Below, piece after piece: positions 35,278-47,208 of a stretch of 64,000 nt of DNA (positions within the stretch are counted from its first letter, which is position 1; each line of letters begins with the position of its first letter). The stretch covers positions 7,938,001 to 8,002,000 of the forward strand of contig OX485809.1 in the NCBI GenBank assembly GCA_950295325.1, given 5' to 3'. The translations under genes and the position numbers were made by a program. Under the pieces are notes generated by a model. It saw only the letters and a list, made by a program, of their open reading frames with translations. It had not been told where the DNA came from and ran no database searches. The stretch comes from Polytrichum commune. Its lineage: Eukaryota > Streptophyta > Polytrichopsida > Polytrichales > Polytrichaceae.

Positions 35278-37974
35278 TTATGGATTAGCTGTCCAGATTG
35301 GAAATACCTTTTGACCTACTTTACACTCCACCTTACTGGCTTGTGATGACCAGAAAACAACTCTGTCTCCAGCAACGCTCCTCTTCTCTTCTTGGGAGTG
35401 GGCCATAATGTTGAGCTCAGTTGCTACCACAGCAAGGGCCTCCACCACATCTCCCAAGGCATACGCCAATGAAATGTGAGGCCGTGGATTCTGCACCCCC
35501 AATGCAACAGAGAGTCAGTATACCACATGTACAAAATTGTTGATAAACGTCATTCTTGGCACTGATACAATCTTGGAAATAGCAACTACCTTTGATGTAC
35601 CTGAGAACCGTGTCCTCAAGCATGAAGCAAAAGAATCAAAGGTTCTATTGCATATGACACAAAGAATTGCTTCCCATCTCTTAACACAAGTTATTCCCTG
35701 TAAAAACAGCACTAATGTGGAGAGGTAGAGAGCCCAATATACGATGAGACATACCTTGTAAAAAGTGGGTAAATTGTGTAGTTTATACACGTCATCAACA
35801 AAAGAAACCTGCTTTTGGATCTGCACAACAAAAGACAGAAATAGTTTACTAACTTCTGAAGAACAAGCTTCTGAGGTCCCAGAAGCATTCTACCTTCAAA
35901 GGAATGGACAAAAGCAACCAGCCTCCATCCTTCCGGATACAGAAGCTTAGAACACTCGCAGCAAAAATACATCTAAAGTCCTGCATAGACTGTAACTACT
36001 ATATCCTTTTCAAACATGATAATTGATGCCCTTTAGTTCATAGTTTACCAAACTTGTAATATAACCCAAAGATACATCTAATTCGTTTGTTGAAGTTAAG
36101 GGAATGGGTTGTCAATCATCTGAGAGCAGGGACCTGTGTTCAACATCCTAACCTCAGGTGTTCCTGCTGCCACAATCTCAAGGGACAAAAAGGAGCGCGT
36201 ACGATCATCATTGATGAATACCTCCCAGCTTCCAAACTCAACCCAAAACCTGTCAAACAGACAAATAAGAATCAACTCCTGTCTACTAACAATATTATTC
36301 TATAGGCTTGACAAAGAGATCTTAGTGGACTGCAAAGAACGATTTGTGTTCAGATTCAATAGATGTTCTCAAAGACATCAACCAATGAGAACTTCATATG
36401 TATACTGCTGATGAGACAGTCCAAATTATTGCTAAAAAATAGTGAGATTGATATCTACATCTAAATGAGCTACTTTTATCAACTAGGTTCTAGGGAAATA
36501 TAAACAGCAAACAAAGACTGAAGCAAAGCTGCAAACCAAGAGAAAGATCGAAGCAAGTGCTTGGCTACAGATAGGACAGAGACCAAATGCAGATGTCAAA
36601 CCCATATAGAACTCCAAAAAACCCACCGTTTCTGACTCTCAAACTTACGCCTCAGCATAGGCACAATTGTGTCAACCTGATGTATACGAATAGGAACTGT
36701 GTGCCCTAGGCTGATGTGGAACTCACTCGCCAATTTGATGGCTGCAACCCATCCACAGAATATAGCCATCAATTTGAAGGTCAGCTCCATTGGTCTAGAA
36801 GACCCTTTACTGTCTAGACCAAATTTGCATCACTACAAGATCAAAATCATCTCTTACATTGGATATCCCTATATGCATCTAGACGTGAAGGAACAATAAA
36901 ACGTACCCTGTTTGGACTTAACCCTCGTTGATAAGTCATCATCCTCCATGGACTTCAGGCTTGGAAACATAAATGCTGCTTTCTGGAGATAAGGTGCTAA
37001 TTTGCTTTGTATAGGTGATGACAGTGTCACTGCCGCCAAAACAATTAAATCAATCAGTTTTGTGGTCCCTTCCAGGACATGCTTGCCAGGAATGTTCTAG
37101 AAGTGGTTGCTCCGGACCACCTGCTTTTTCTGTGCTTAAATTGAATATCACCACAAAGCAATGAGATATGTCCACTAGGTGAAATGCAATATCTACATGA
37201 AGCTGAGGAGTACACAGGGAGTTACACTAACCAGGAATGTAAATGTGAAGTGCAAAGTTGCCGTCAACATGTGCAAACCTTCGGACTCGCCCTCCATGTT
37301 CATCTATTGTCTTGCTCTCACTCACTGTCAACACATGTTGAAACGATCAGGTTATAATTTAACTAGAATACCTCTCCACTCTGGATGTGCTTCTTTACGC
37401 TATTTTCTGTGGCAGTGTCACCAAATGCTGAAGGGTTGAGAAATTAGCAGCAGTGGAAACAGATTCAATCCGCTAGAAGATATCGCAAGTCCAATGCACA
37501 AACACCGACGTTGATGAGTACATCAAGCACAGAATCTATATCAGGCAAGCAACTGTCGCATGCAAATTGATAAATCCTTCAATCTTTGGTTATAAATGCT
37601 AGCCATTGAAAAAAATCATGACACAGACACAGAAGTCTTTGAAAATCTTTTCAAACTGCATACATGAATACAACTACATAGTCAAAGAATTCCTTCCTCT
37701 CTGTTTTTTCCAAGTCACATCCAAAGATAGCGAAGAGACCGTCATGGATAAGGTCAGACCAAGACCGATCTACATATCTGAATGCCTTACGTGGATTAGG
37801 AAGCGGACTGAAAAATTCCAACGGAGGAGGTGGAAGCAGAACTGAGGAGCTTGGCAAAACTTTCCCACTTGCAGTAGAAGCAAGCTTCAATCTCTTTCTC
37901 CTCAAATCACCACCCTCATTCGCGTCGTCTGTATCCGAGCCTGAGCTAGAGTCGTAGCATTGTAAGGCCTCCAT
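35278..37974 (-). CDS. USB1: USB1, U6 snRNA 3'-5' phosphodiesterase
   Basis: USB1 trims the oligo-U tail of U6 snRNA and leaves a cyclic or 3' phosphate end, protecting U6 in the nucleus. Seven exons keep frame: 37974-37791, 37324-37232, 37029-36907, 36741-36627, 36249-36153, 35820-35755, 35490-35278 (296 residues). After a disordered acidic and basic leader (SSSGSDTDDANEGGDLRRKR) and a Pro-rich stretch come FAHVDGNFALHIYIP (about 78-92), FHISLGHTVPIRIHQ with the first H-x-S (H142, S144), WEVFINDDRTRSFLSLEI, VDDVYKLHNLPTFYK, and PRPHISLAYALGD with the second H-x-S (H231, S233). The two H-x-S tetrads define the 2H phosphoesterase active site; their 89-residue spacing fits the human enzyme. Length is close to known plant forms. 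All introns are GT-AG. The C-terminal residues after VECKVGQK could change if the GT there is used as a donor. The ATG is the first in frame with a typical USB1 leader. Confidence 0.92.
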
Positions 37975-38884
37975 TACATTCCTTCTGCGCCTTTTGCGGC
38001 ATTATCCCTCCATATCAGACTTCCCAGAGAGTAAAATTCATCCACTTGTTGCAAATTCCGGGTGTCAGACCCAGAAGCTTGGAGCAGTACTCTTGCAATG
38101 TCGAATTGACGACTGGAGGGAAAATGAGCTTGTCTTCAAAGCAAACATAGTAATTGTAAGGAAAGATATACCTTACGGGATTCGAACCGGAACCCATGTT
38201 CTCGCCATGACAAGACGATGTCCTGTATACCCCCAGACGAAAGGGACAAAATTGCTTTGAACAAATATATTCGGCCAGAGCTGCGGCTGTGCTGTATTTC
38301 GAATAGGATCGTCAAGATCCGTCGCTTACACTGTGCTACGATAGGGTTTGTCGGGTGATTGCATGAAATTCGCCTGCATCGTCCTTTGAGAAGACTACCG
38401 AATTGAACTGATATTGTCGACCGCTGAACAGACTAGACTCTCTTATGATATATTACAAATGCATGCACAAGTCCTTGGAGGAAAGAGTGCCACATCGAAG
38501 GCAAAGATGGTGAGCAAACTTAGGCTTGAAACAGACGCCACAAGTAATCGACAATAACGAACACAACAGCAGAGTGAATTGCACACTGATTGCTCGAAAG
38601 GAGACCAACTTCGGGATCGCGGGCCAGCTTGGGACACGCAATCATCTGGCACAAAGTGCATTGAGAGTCCCCGCCTGTGGTCCGGACTGCAGGACTTGGT
38701 GCACGTAATTCGAACATAGTGACTGGAACTCCAATAGCAGCACCAAATCCTCTCCTAATCTCGCTTATTGTTCCCCCTCCCCTGTGCAGTTTTCCGATAT
38801 CGATAACCGGATTAAAATAACCGAGCAAACTCGACAAATTGAAATCATGTACCGACAACTGAAACTCCAGGATTATTATGTAAA
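37975..38884. other. USB1 upstream region
   Basis: Holds the promoter and 5' UTR of USB1. No TATA box stands out. A GGTTCGAATCCCG B-box-like tract lies on the minus strand near 38175-38190, but no tRNA folds around it (see rejected items). Confidence 0.5.
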
Positions 38885-39245
38885 CACGCGAAGGAGCGGA
38901 GCGATCAGAAATTTCTCTTCAACGCGCCAGAGACAAGTCGGTAGCCAGAGAAAGCTGCGAATATGACCACAAAATACACCGCATTTTCTCTCAGGTTTCG
39001 TTGTCGCTCTCCTTTTGCTCTTTTTCTTCAAGCCTCCAAGGAACAAACATGAGCTTCAAATGACACAAACCAGAATCCGCGATCAGAAATTCCTCTTCAA
39101 TGCGCCAGAGACAAGTCGGTAGCGAGAGGAATGCGCGAATATGAACACAAAACACACCGCATTTACTCTTAGGTTTCCTTCTCGCCCTCCTTTTGCTATT
39201 CTTCAAGCCTCCAAGAAACGAACAAGAGCTTCAACTGGCACAGAC
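38885..39245. repeat. Two-unit tandem repeat, 178-bp period, upstream of USB1
   Basis: GATCAGAAATTTCTCTTCAA at 38903 and GATCAGAAATTCCTCTTCAA at 39081 begin units that continue CGCCAGAGACAAGTCGGTAG, then AATATGA(A/C)CACAAAA, then TTTTGCT...CTTCAAGCCTCCAAG and CACA(A/G)ACCAGAAT. Divergence is about 10%. A start of a third unit is seen at about 39241. Confidence 0.9.
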
Positions 39246-39369
39246 CAGAATGCGATGGCTTCCTTCTGCAACCTGTCCCCGACAATCCACGCGAAACCCA
39301 GCCGTACGTCACGTCCTCGGCTTGTAAACGCGGCGAGCGATCGAGATCAAACAAAGCGCGCGTTAAGGC

Positions 39370-40030
39370 ATCCCCTTCCGAACTTAAGCCGCCATAACCT
39401 TAACGTGGTCTGCACTGCACTTCCACGGCTCACAAAATCGGCGATCGATCGAAATCAAGAAATATCCAAAAACCGAAGACCTCTGCAGCAGCAATGAAAT
39501 AGCGACAGTCCACCTTAAGGCATCTCCGATGACAGCAAGTGCCTGGAAATGGACACATTCACGTCTACAAGTTGAAGCCGTAGGAAAGTCATCCAACGTC
39601 CTTAACAGAACTAAAGCCGCCAAAACCTTGACGTAATTCGCACTTCCACGGCTTAGAAAAACGGCGATTCAAATCAACAACGCAATAAGTTCCAAGCATG
39701 TAGCAGCAATAAAACAGCAACAGTCCAACTTAAGGAATCTTCGGTCACAGCAAGCGCCTGGAAATCATGCACTCACGTCTATAAGTCGAAGTCGTAGGAA
39801 CGTCATTCAACGTCCTTTACCGGACTTAAGCCGCCAAAACCTTGACGTAAATTACACTTCTAAGGCTTCCACAAGGGCGATCTGATGCAAGGAGTGCAAC
39901 AAGTTTGAAGGATTTGAAGCAGCAACGAGACAGTAGCAATCGCCCTTAAGGGTATCTCCGAAAACAGCAAACGCATGGAAACTGCATACGTACTCATCAG
40001 GAGTCGAAGTCGTAGGTCGCATTGGATTTG
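39370..40030. repeat. Three-unit tandem repeat, about 214-228 bp period, upstream of USB1
   Basis: AAGCCGCCATAACCTTAACG (39386), AAGCCGCCAAAACCTTGACG (39614) and AAGCCGCCAAAACCTTGACG (39828) mark the units. Each goes on with a CACTTC(C/T)A(C/A)GGCT tract, a GGCGAT box, CAGCAGCAA or similar, a GACAGT/CAACAGTCC...CTTAAGG tract and GACAGCAA...GCCTGGAAAT or variants. I saw no coding frame common to all units. Confidence 0.9.
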
Positions 40031-40216
40031 CGAAGAGCCAATCCTTTTCCGCACACAAAAGCGCAAGAATATACGCATCACGCCTTGCCATGGCCCACTC
40101 TACTTTCTTGTGCATGCGGCTATGGTCATGGCCATGGCCATGGCTCTGGTTATGGCTATGGTTATGAAGAAGGAAGATCTTACGACGAGGAAACCTTCGG
40201 TGACGCCATTACGGCG

Positions 40217-40445
40217 GAGAACGGGAAAGCGCATAGTGGAAGGAAGGCCGTCTGCTCAGTAAAGTGCACTCCAGTAAAGTCTCAACACGTGTCTAATGAC
40301 ACGTAGGCGCGTAATGGACGTGAAGGAAATCTCAGCTTATTGCTGCGGAGAACGGGAAAGCGCAGAGTGGAAGTAAGGCCTTTGTTGAGTGGAGTTCATT
40401 CCAGTGGGGTTTTGACACGTGTCTGTGACACGTAGGCGTGTGTTA
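40217..40445. repeat. Two-unit tandem repeat with G-box palindromes, 131-bp period
   Basis: GAGAACGGGAAAGCGCATAG (40217) and GAGAACGGGAAAGCGCAGAG (40348) start units that both include GTGGAAG(G/T)AAGGCC and end with a CACGTGTC...GACACGTAGGCG box. The second unit holds the 10-bp palindrome GACACGTGTC (40414-40423). CACGTG is the core bound by plant bZIP and bHLH factors. Confidence 0.88.
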
Positions 40446-42506
40446 GACATCTTCTATTAATTGTAGATTACATCATCCAACATAAAAACTTGACTTCCTA
40501 TATGTTTGTGGTCGTATCATATCAAATGACATGGATCAGACTAATTCATGATATTTGAAGCTAATTATGGTGTCAATTCAACTAAAATAGGTAACCTCTA
40601 AATTGCATATCATTTAAAGGTTTTTATAGTACACTCATATGCGATTATGTCCTCTTGTCATGTGTGTGTGTTTGAGAGTAACAATAACCACAAAGTGACA
40701 CATGTTTTACCAAAGGACAGTATTGGAAGCTCGTATCATTGACAAAAGCATATGCTTGCTTCTTTATTTTTATCTATATTTACCTTGGAAGATAAGTAAT
40801 ATGTCCATGAGTAAAGTATTGAGCACTCCTAAGCCCAACCTCAATCAAGAGGAGTAAAACAATAAACAAATGTGTTGGTATGTAATTCCATTACAAATGC
40901 TACTAACCTTTATGGTTATGTGAATTCATGGAGAATCGTGCCACATAATTCCCTCAAAATTTCCATGAGCACCAAATTCAATATCTGAATAGGCTGCACC
41001 ACAAACTTCCAAGTCCACACACACACACACACACACATTACGAAATAAATCTTAATTCTTAATGGGACTTTGTTAATAAGTAATAGTATATGCTTTTGTC
41101 AATATGGACATGTGTCACTTTTGTTAATAAGTAATAGTATATAGTCTTTGTAGGCGTCTAGTTTACTTGGTGCACCAAACTCTACACTTTACACTTGCAC
41201 CATATTCCTATCAACATAACTCTTGCCAGAAGAATGCGCCTCAAACTTTGGAACCTCCACCACATTCATTTGGATGGGATGTTATGAAACGGTGGCTCTA
41301 TCTCCAACAAGGAATCCTTGGCCGATTCTATACTTGCCCATCATGATATGCATTTCCTCGTGATGTGTGACACCTTAACAACACAAAATCCTTCGTGACT
41401 TGCTATACCATTTGGTTGTTTTGGTGTGATGGAATTGTACAATGCTATAAATTTCTATTCCAAGTTTCATCGTTTCAATAACATAGCATAGATTGGAGCG
41501 GCATGCACACTATATAACATAAGAAAACTTAGTTGCACAAAGTTTCTCGTTATTGGGACATGACTTTTAGAAGAGATTGGATTGCACGCTCAAACATGAT
41601 GATCATTTTATGTTCAATAGTCAGCATCATTGGAGGGACCTTTTTTGAACATTTAATGAGCATGCGAATCTTCACTTTGATGACGAATAAGATATTCATA
41701 TGAGCTCCAAAAATCACGAGGAAAAGTGGCTACGGCTTCAATGCGGATTTGCTAACCATCTTTGTACACATGCATTAGATGGATACTTTCCTTCCTACAC
41801 CCACTTCTCATATGGTCTTAACCATGGAATCAATACAAGATGATTAGCAAAACCGAATTGTGCCCATAGCCATTTGCATCATAATTTCCAAAACTCATAC
41901 GAATGGCTTATTCATCTCCAAAGTGAAAAATCTTGTGTTTATTAAGTGGTCGTATAAGTTTCCTCCTCCCCCCCCCCTCCCAACAAAAAACAAAATGAGT
42001 AAAAATCATGTTGATTGTTGAGCCTAAAATGGTTAGCATATTTTAAACACATCGTCTAATCTCTTTTTCACAAATGTCTTGTTGGTGCCAGTCTCAAATC
42101 CACACATAACCACATATATATATACCGCTCTAAATATAAGTTGTCCAAATTATTGTTGTGTTTGATTTCAAGCACCTTAATTGCATGTTTCATATCCTAA
42201 GCGAAGAGAAGTGGTCTACTTGGAGAAAGTAACCATTTAACACCCATCTACCTTGGGTGGCAATGTTGACGAGCTCTTTGAAACTCGACATCAAGTGGGA
42301 TACTTTCTCTCACTTTCTACATCACCCACTTGCATGGATTACTTGGAAAGGGGTTTGGACGGGGACCTAGTGTCACACAACTTTTCATAGGCCATCATCA
42401 AATATGGATCATATTTTGGATGGTTTCTAGATCCATCTAGAATATGGACAATGGCAAGTGTGGTGGGAGTCTGGGCCCCACCAACTTAGGTAGTCTTTGA
42501 CCATGA
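40446..42506. other. Spacer, no gene seen
   Basis: Contains a (CA)n run at about 41015-41037 and a poly-C tract at about 41967-41980. The part 41687-42260 recurs in shortened form at 58813-58960 (GATATTCATATGAGCTCC..., GGATTTGCTAACCATCT..., GCATGTTTCATAT...), so it is a dispersed repeat. No coding exon was recognised. Confidence 0.5.
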
Positions 42507-43013
42507 GGGCCACTTCACACATGAGACTGAGAGGCCGTGACCATGGCACGTCAGCACTCTCATTGGTGGAAAAGGCGGAGCCGGTCCAAGTTCACTTCAC
42601 ACTATGCTCGAGGGACCAACGGAGTGTATATATATATATATATGCAAGATGGATGTGAAGTCTACATGGATTCCTACATGACATCGAATGGATCATGTTT
42701 CATGGTCACTTGGACTATTTTCAAAAACCACTTCTTGGAGGTAGGCCTAACATAAAACCAGGGGACCATGGCAATCCGAACACTCACAACCGTTTATTGA
42801 TTGTATTTGATCATGTGCGAGGACCCACCTGAACAAAATTTATTGAAATAGCATTTGGTTGAGGGTCCGGTCACATATGACTTCACACTACACTTGAGGG
42901 TCCATGACCACAATACATGATTTTGGAGATGTCTTGGGATGGCCTTTGGACACTTTCTTTTGGGCTATCGCAATTTCATGGTCACGGCTGTTGGCTCGTG
43001 TGTGAAGTGGCCC
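42507..43013. mobile_element. Harbinger/Tourist-like MITE with internal (TA)n
   Basis: The ends GGGCCACTTCACACA and TGTGAAGTGGCCC are inverted repeats. Flanks are TGA and TAA, a one-base decayed 3-bp duplication. The interior closely matches the 19830 copy but carries a (TA)8 run near 42625-42641 that the other copy lacks. Confidence 0.87.
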
Positions 43014-43319
43014 TAAAAGTTACAATGATACATGTCATGCATGTCAAATTTTATATATGACAAGATTCAACCCTTATCAACTTAGTATTTTAAACCTTAG
43101 TATTGTGTCTACGTTCCTCCGGAGTTACCTACGCTTGTTTGGATGAGCTAAGGTGCCACCTACATCCAATCCGGTGGCTATAAGCTTGGAATACTACACC
43201 GGTTATTGAAAATATTGTTGGCCACGCTATAAGCAGGGATATCAACACTAAAAACATCATGGAATTTAATGTGGATGCACACTACATTCCAACATGCAAT
43301 AGATACATTTTAAACTTTG

Positions 43320-43655
43320 TAATGTCACACTTGTGGCAATCAAAGTGCACGTGATGGTAAGGAGTTATGAAGTGTTATCATGGATGCAGGGTAAAAGGAG
43401 AAATATTGTAGCATGTGATATTATGGAATAACACAAAGTCAACACTGCAATAGTGACAATAATTTCAATAAATGATGATAATGTGATGCGTGCGAGCATG
43501 TGGTTTGAATCTGTTGGTGGTTTATTCAAATGTCAAAGACCGTGCTATATAGGAGGGAAACATGACAACAATGAGCGAGGTTGAAACCATGAGTATCCAT
43601 TCCCCTAGGGTTTTGGGATGTGAGAGAAGGAGTGGCATCAAGGAGATTGATATTA
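43320..43655. repeat. Dispersed direct repeat (partner at 21055)
   Basis: Shares GGAATAACACAAAGTCAAC, GCGAGCATGTGGTT, AGGAGGGAAACATGACAA and GAAGGAGTGGCATCAAGGAG with the 21055-21380 copy, in the same order and strand. Non-coding. Confidence 0.75.
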
Positions 43656-45678
43656 TGGAGTCCAGAGTGTAACATATGAGGTCTATGATGTCGATCATAA
43701 TATTTCAATCGGATGGAAAATAATGTGCATGTGAGAGACTTCCAAAAAAAAAGGTCCAACATGTACCCGTCCTTAATGAACGGTTCAGAATCTAAGACTA
43801 TGATACTTAAGTTATTTCCAAAAAGAGAGTTCAATAAAATGAACGAATTCTTATATATCCCAAAGATTATCCTTGGTAAATGTGATTAATCTATTAATAA
43901 GAGTTCCGTTCATTTTGGGTATGTGGAGAAATTGATGCAAAAACCAGTTCTCTAAGTATAAGGTTCCACACTATTTTGATGCATCGTGGAAAAACATTGT
44001 GGGGCATACTATAATGCATCAAACGGTAAGTCACACTCGAAGTATGCCATAATATTTACCATAAACAATGTAGTTAGGTATCTACATTGGTAAGTGTAAC
44101 TAGGTATAATGTGCTAAATAGATAGTGTATAGAGCATGAGTGGGGGTGATTTTTTTTTCACAATATCAAAGCTTTGCCAACTATTATAAAATTTCAATTT
44201 ATTTTGTTGATTTCTAAATATTAAATAAATAACTCTCTTATTTTAGAATTCTAAGTGTGATGCATTGTTATGAGACATTTGAGACTTGTGCAAGTGATTG
44301 ATTGGCATCCAAGGTGATTGTACTCGATTGCAAGCTTCTTGTGTAAACATTGTGTGTGACTTAGAGCGTTTGAGATTATTAAGAAAAAGGATAAAGTCTA
44401 TACCTATGACGAAATGGCATATTGGAATTGGTTTTGTATTGGGAATATGTGTTGGAATTGATGCACGTTCAATGGTTTGTAGCAAAGTAATGTCTGACAC
44501 ACTATACCTTACTCTTTAAAGTAGTGCTACGTTATTGGACAATTTCTACTAAAAACGGTCACATGCTACCGGACACTGGTAATGGCTATTAGTTACTAAA
44601 GGTAGTGTCTACTCCCTACAAGGGGTGAAGTAGTTTCACATCTAATGTCATTGTCCTTACGACGTGCCCAAGGATGTTTTACGAACAAATACTCTACCCA
44701 CTCTAGCCTCCTTCGAAGACCATAGTTCTTCTTCTTCTTTTGATTATATGTTTTAAACAAGATTATGTTTATTGTCTCAACATTGATCACCTCCAAGGTG
44801 CAAGATCTAATTTGGCAGACATTGGGAGAGTGATTGATTGCCCAAGCATGTTTGCATGTGTGTGTGTTAAACTTCATGTTTACAATACATGGATGTCCAT
44901 TGTCTATCTATTATCAAATATACGCATAAATGTGAATGAACATTGAAATGGAAGTTGATTGTCTACAAACTCTATTCAAACTATGAAACCTTCACACTAC
45001 AATGACACCCAATTGGATTGGTGGACAACAAATAGTTTGATGATCTTGGAGGGAATTTAGCGATTGGCATCCTAGGATCATATTGAGGAGGGTAGATAAT
45101 TCCCCTCATTGAAACATGAGCACTAGCTTCATTTACAACAATTCATCCTTGACTGAGGACGGTATTGTCTCGTAAACAATCCTACTCGTACATGATTAGT
45201 TTGAATTGGTTGTTCCATCTGGAAAGGTACATAACATTATTAAGCAGTGTGCGTTTGGTCATGTGGACCCCAAGAATGTAACCATGAGATGCCACAACTA
45301 GTGCACATTTAGTCTTTGGCCAATCGAAGGTAGTTGTTCCATTCCTAAAGATTCCTCTTGCATGATCTTGGGCCAAGACACAGCTTATGTCAACACAATA
45401 AGTGACAAGAAGAAACCTTGGGAAATTAGTTGCTTGCCCATTGTCTTGAATGCTTTGAACTTGAGGAATCTTGTCTCGTAAGGTAGCAACGCCTTAAAGT
45501 AACATCTTCCTCTTGGCACCACATATTTTTCATCCTTAAGTTGTCAACAAGTGAGTGCAACAGTATCATCAAGTAAGTCATAGTTAAACATGATGAATTA
45601 TACGCGGCATCAAGTACAAAATAGCACCACTTTGGCCATTCATAATAGTGTTGTAAGAAGGTTGCAAGAATACTTTAA
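43656..45678. other. Spacer, no gene seen
   Basis: Holds decayed pieces of the repeat found twice at 14580-15060 (near 43690 and 44020). No exon or transposon end was recognised otherwise. Confidence 0.5.
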
Positions 45679-46804
45679 GGGTTGGTTGACATGGGGTCCT
45701 AAGTCCTAAGTCCCAAGTCCCAATCATGTTAGCAAGTCCTAATATGGAGGCAAAGCCCAAGGGGTGGACTCTTCATACAATGTATGAACTAACATGAGTG
45801 TAAGAAGGGTATTGATTGAGGCATTAACATACATAGTATATAGAAGGGAGAGGTTTATTTATCTATTTGTTTTGTTTTTATTCCTAGTGTGTACATTTGG
45901 AGAGGCTATTAATAATTTTGAAATAAAGATGAATGTACAAAAGGCAATGTAAGGGTTAGATCATTTTTTGACGATAGATGTTTTTTCATTCAGTTTTTCA
46001 TCCATTGTTGTCATATGGTAATAGCCCTCAATGACTAACTTGTCCATTTTTGTTAGGGTTTGCATTTGGGTTTTAGTTTTACAAATTGGAGGCTCTTGGA
46101 ACACTCATGGGCTCCTTTTGGATTTTGGTTAAGTTATTGTGTTCTTATCTTTGTTTGTTTGATGCAATCGTTAAGTTACATGTTATGGATAAAAAAAATA
46201 AATTAATTGTAATTTCTCATTGGAAAGTAAAATTGGATTTTGATACATATTAAATGTCTATTCAATTCGTGAATCTAATTTTGTACATGTAGTGGAGGCA
46301 TTTATCATATTAAATTGAGAATCTTAGTATAAGTATATGAGTCCATTTTCTAGCTTGTAATTAGTATGTATACATTTGTTTTCTCCATAAAGTTCCCATA
46401 TATAGGGGGTTTAATTTCACAGGGAGCCATGCACGTCATTTAGGTTTCCAATTAAGAGTCCACTCCCCGGGAAGCAAAGCCCCAACTTTTGAGCCCCAAG
46501 AAACCATTAAAAATGGTTAATGATCATGAAAGTTGGATCTTGACTATTTTATGCAAAAAAAATTGTGGGCCTTGTGTTGAGAGTGGGTCTAGCTTTTTGC
46601 TTAGCTCAACTCTCAGTACAAGTCTCAAGCCTCACCTCCAAAAAGTGTTGCCATGTAGGCATCCATGTCATACTTGGGACTTAGTACTTGGGATCCCATT
46701 TGGAGTGATGAGTCCCAACTTCCATGCTTTTAACAGTTGAGATTGTATGGATTGACCTGAAGCGACTTGGGATTTAGGACTTGGGAGTCCATGTGAATCG
46801 GGCC
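45679..46804. mobile_element. Harbinger-type non-autonomous element, TAA duplication, 1.1 kb
   Basis: The left end GGGTTGGTTGACATGGGGTC pairs with the right end, whose complement reads GGCCCGATTCACATGGACTC. Matching runs on through CCAAGTCC-type repeats for about 45 bases. TAA flanks both sides (45676-45678 and 46805-46807). The ends contain reiterated AAGTCCTAAGTCCCAAGTCC, a possible transposase-binding cluster. No transposase frame is present. Confidence 0.8.
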
Positions 46805-46965
46805 TAAGAAGACCACCAACTTTGGCCAATCACAATGGCTAATCTAAAATCTATCTGGTTAACAAAGTGATCCACAAAAAGGAATGACAACCTCATTTAA
46901 TGAAAGACCCTCATTTGCTAACATGTTGATTTTGTAGTGATTCTCACCTTGCAATCTAGCATCAA

Positions 46966-46987
46966 TCCCCCCCCCCCCGCCCCCCCG
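46966..46987. repeat. Poly-C tract
   Basis: Two C runs broken by a single G. It lies 65 bases left of the fold-back MITE at 47053. Length is prone to sequencing error. Confidence 0.9.
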
Positions 46988-47052
46988 GTACGAACGAGGA
47001 GGATCACAATGTGAAAGAGAATGTAAGTACAAGCAATGTGGATGCACTATTA

Positions 47053-47206
47053 GCCCACCCACACTTACTGGTGTGGACCACTAGTGAATGATTCCTTCCA
47101 ACATGAATCACTTTTAGAGTTGGTTTAGCCAGTGAGAGTCATTGGATGTAACTGGTGTTGGTAAGAACCATTCATTGGTGGCCCACACCAGTAAGTGTGG
47201 GTGGGC
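47053..47206. mobile_element. Fold-back MITE, 154 bp, TA flanks
   Basis: Arms of about 39 bases starting GCCCACCCACACTTACTGGT are complementary with three or four mismatches. TA flanks both ends (47051-47052 and 47207-47208). Almost the whole element folds into one hairpin, a structure suited to small-RNA production. Confidence 0.85.
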
Positions 47207-47208
47207 TA

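Noticed and set aside
35712-35972. Minus-strand frame between USB1 exons 5 and 6
   Set aside because: It lacks a proper acceptor and would interrupt the conserved join between TPE and IQKQVSFVDD.
38160-38240. tRNA-like tract on the minus strand with GGTTCGAATCCCG
   Set aside because: The B-box motif is good, but the T-stem has mismatches, the anticodon loop would be six bases, and no 5' acceptor pairs with the 3' side. No A box is present.
40092-40306. Plus frame with a GYGHGHGHGSGYGYGYEEG tract
   Set aside because: The Gly/Tyr/His run comes from a simple hexamer-like DNA repeat, and the frame lacks a start context and flanking domain.
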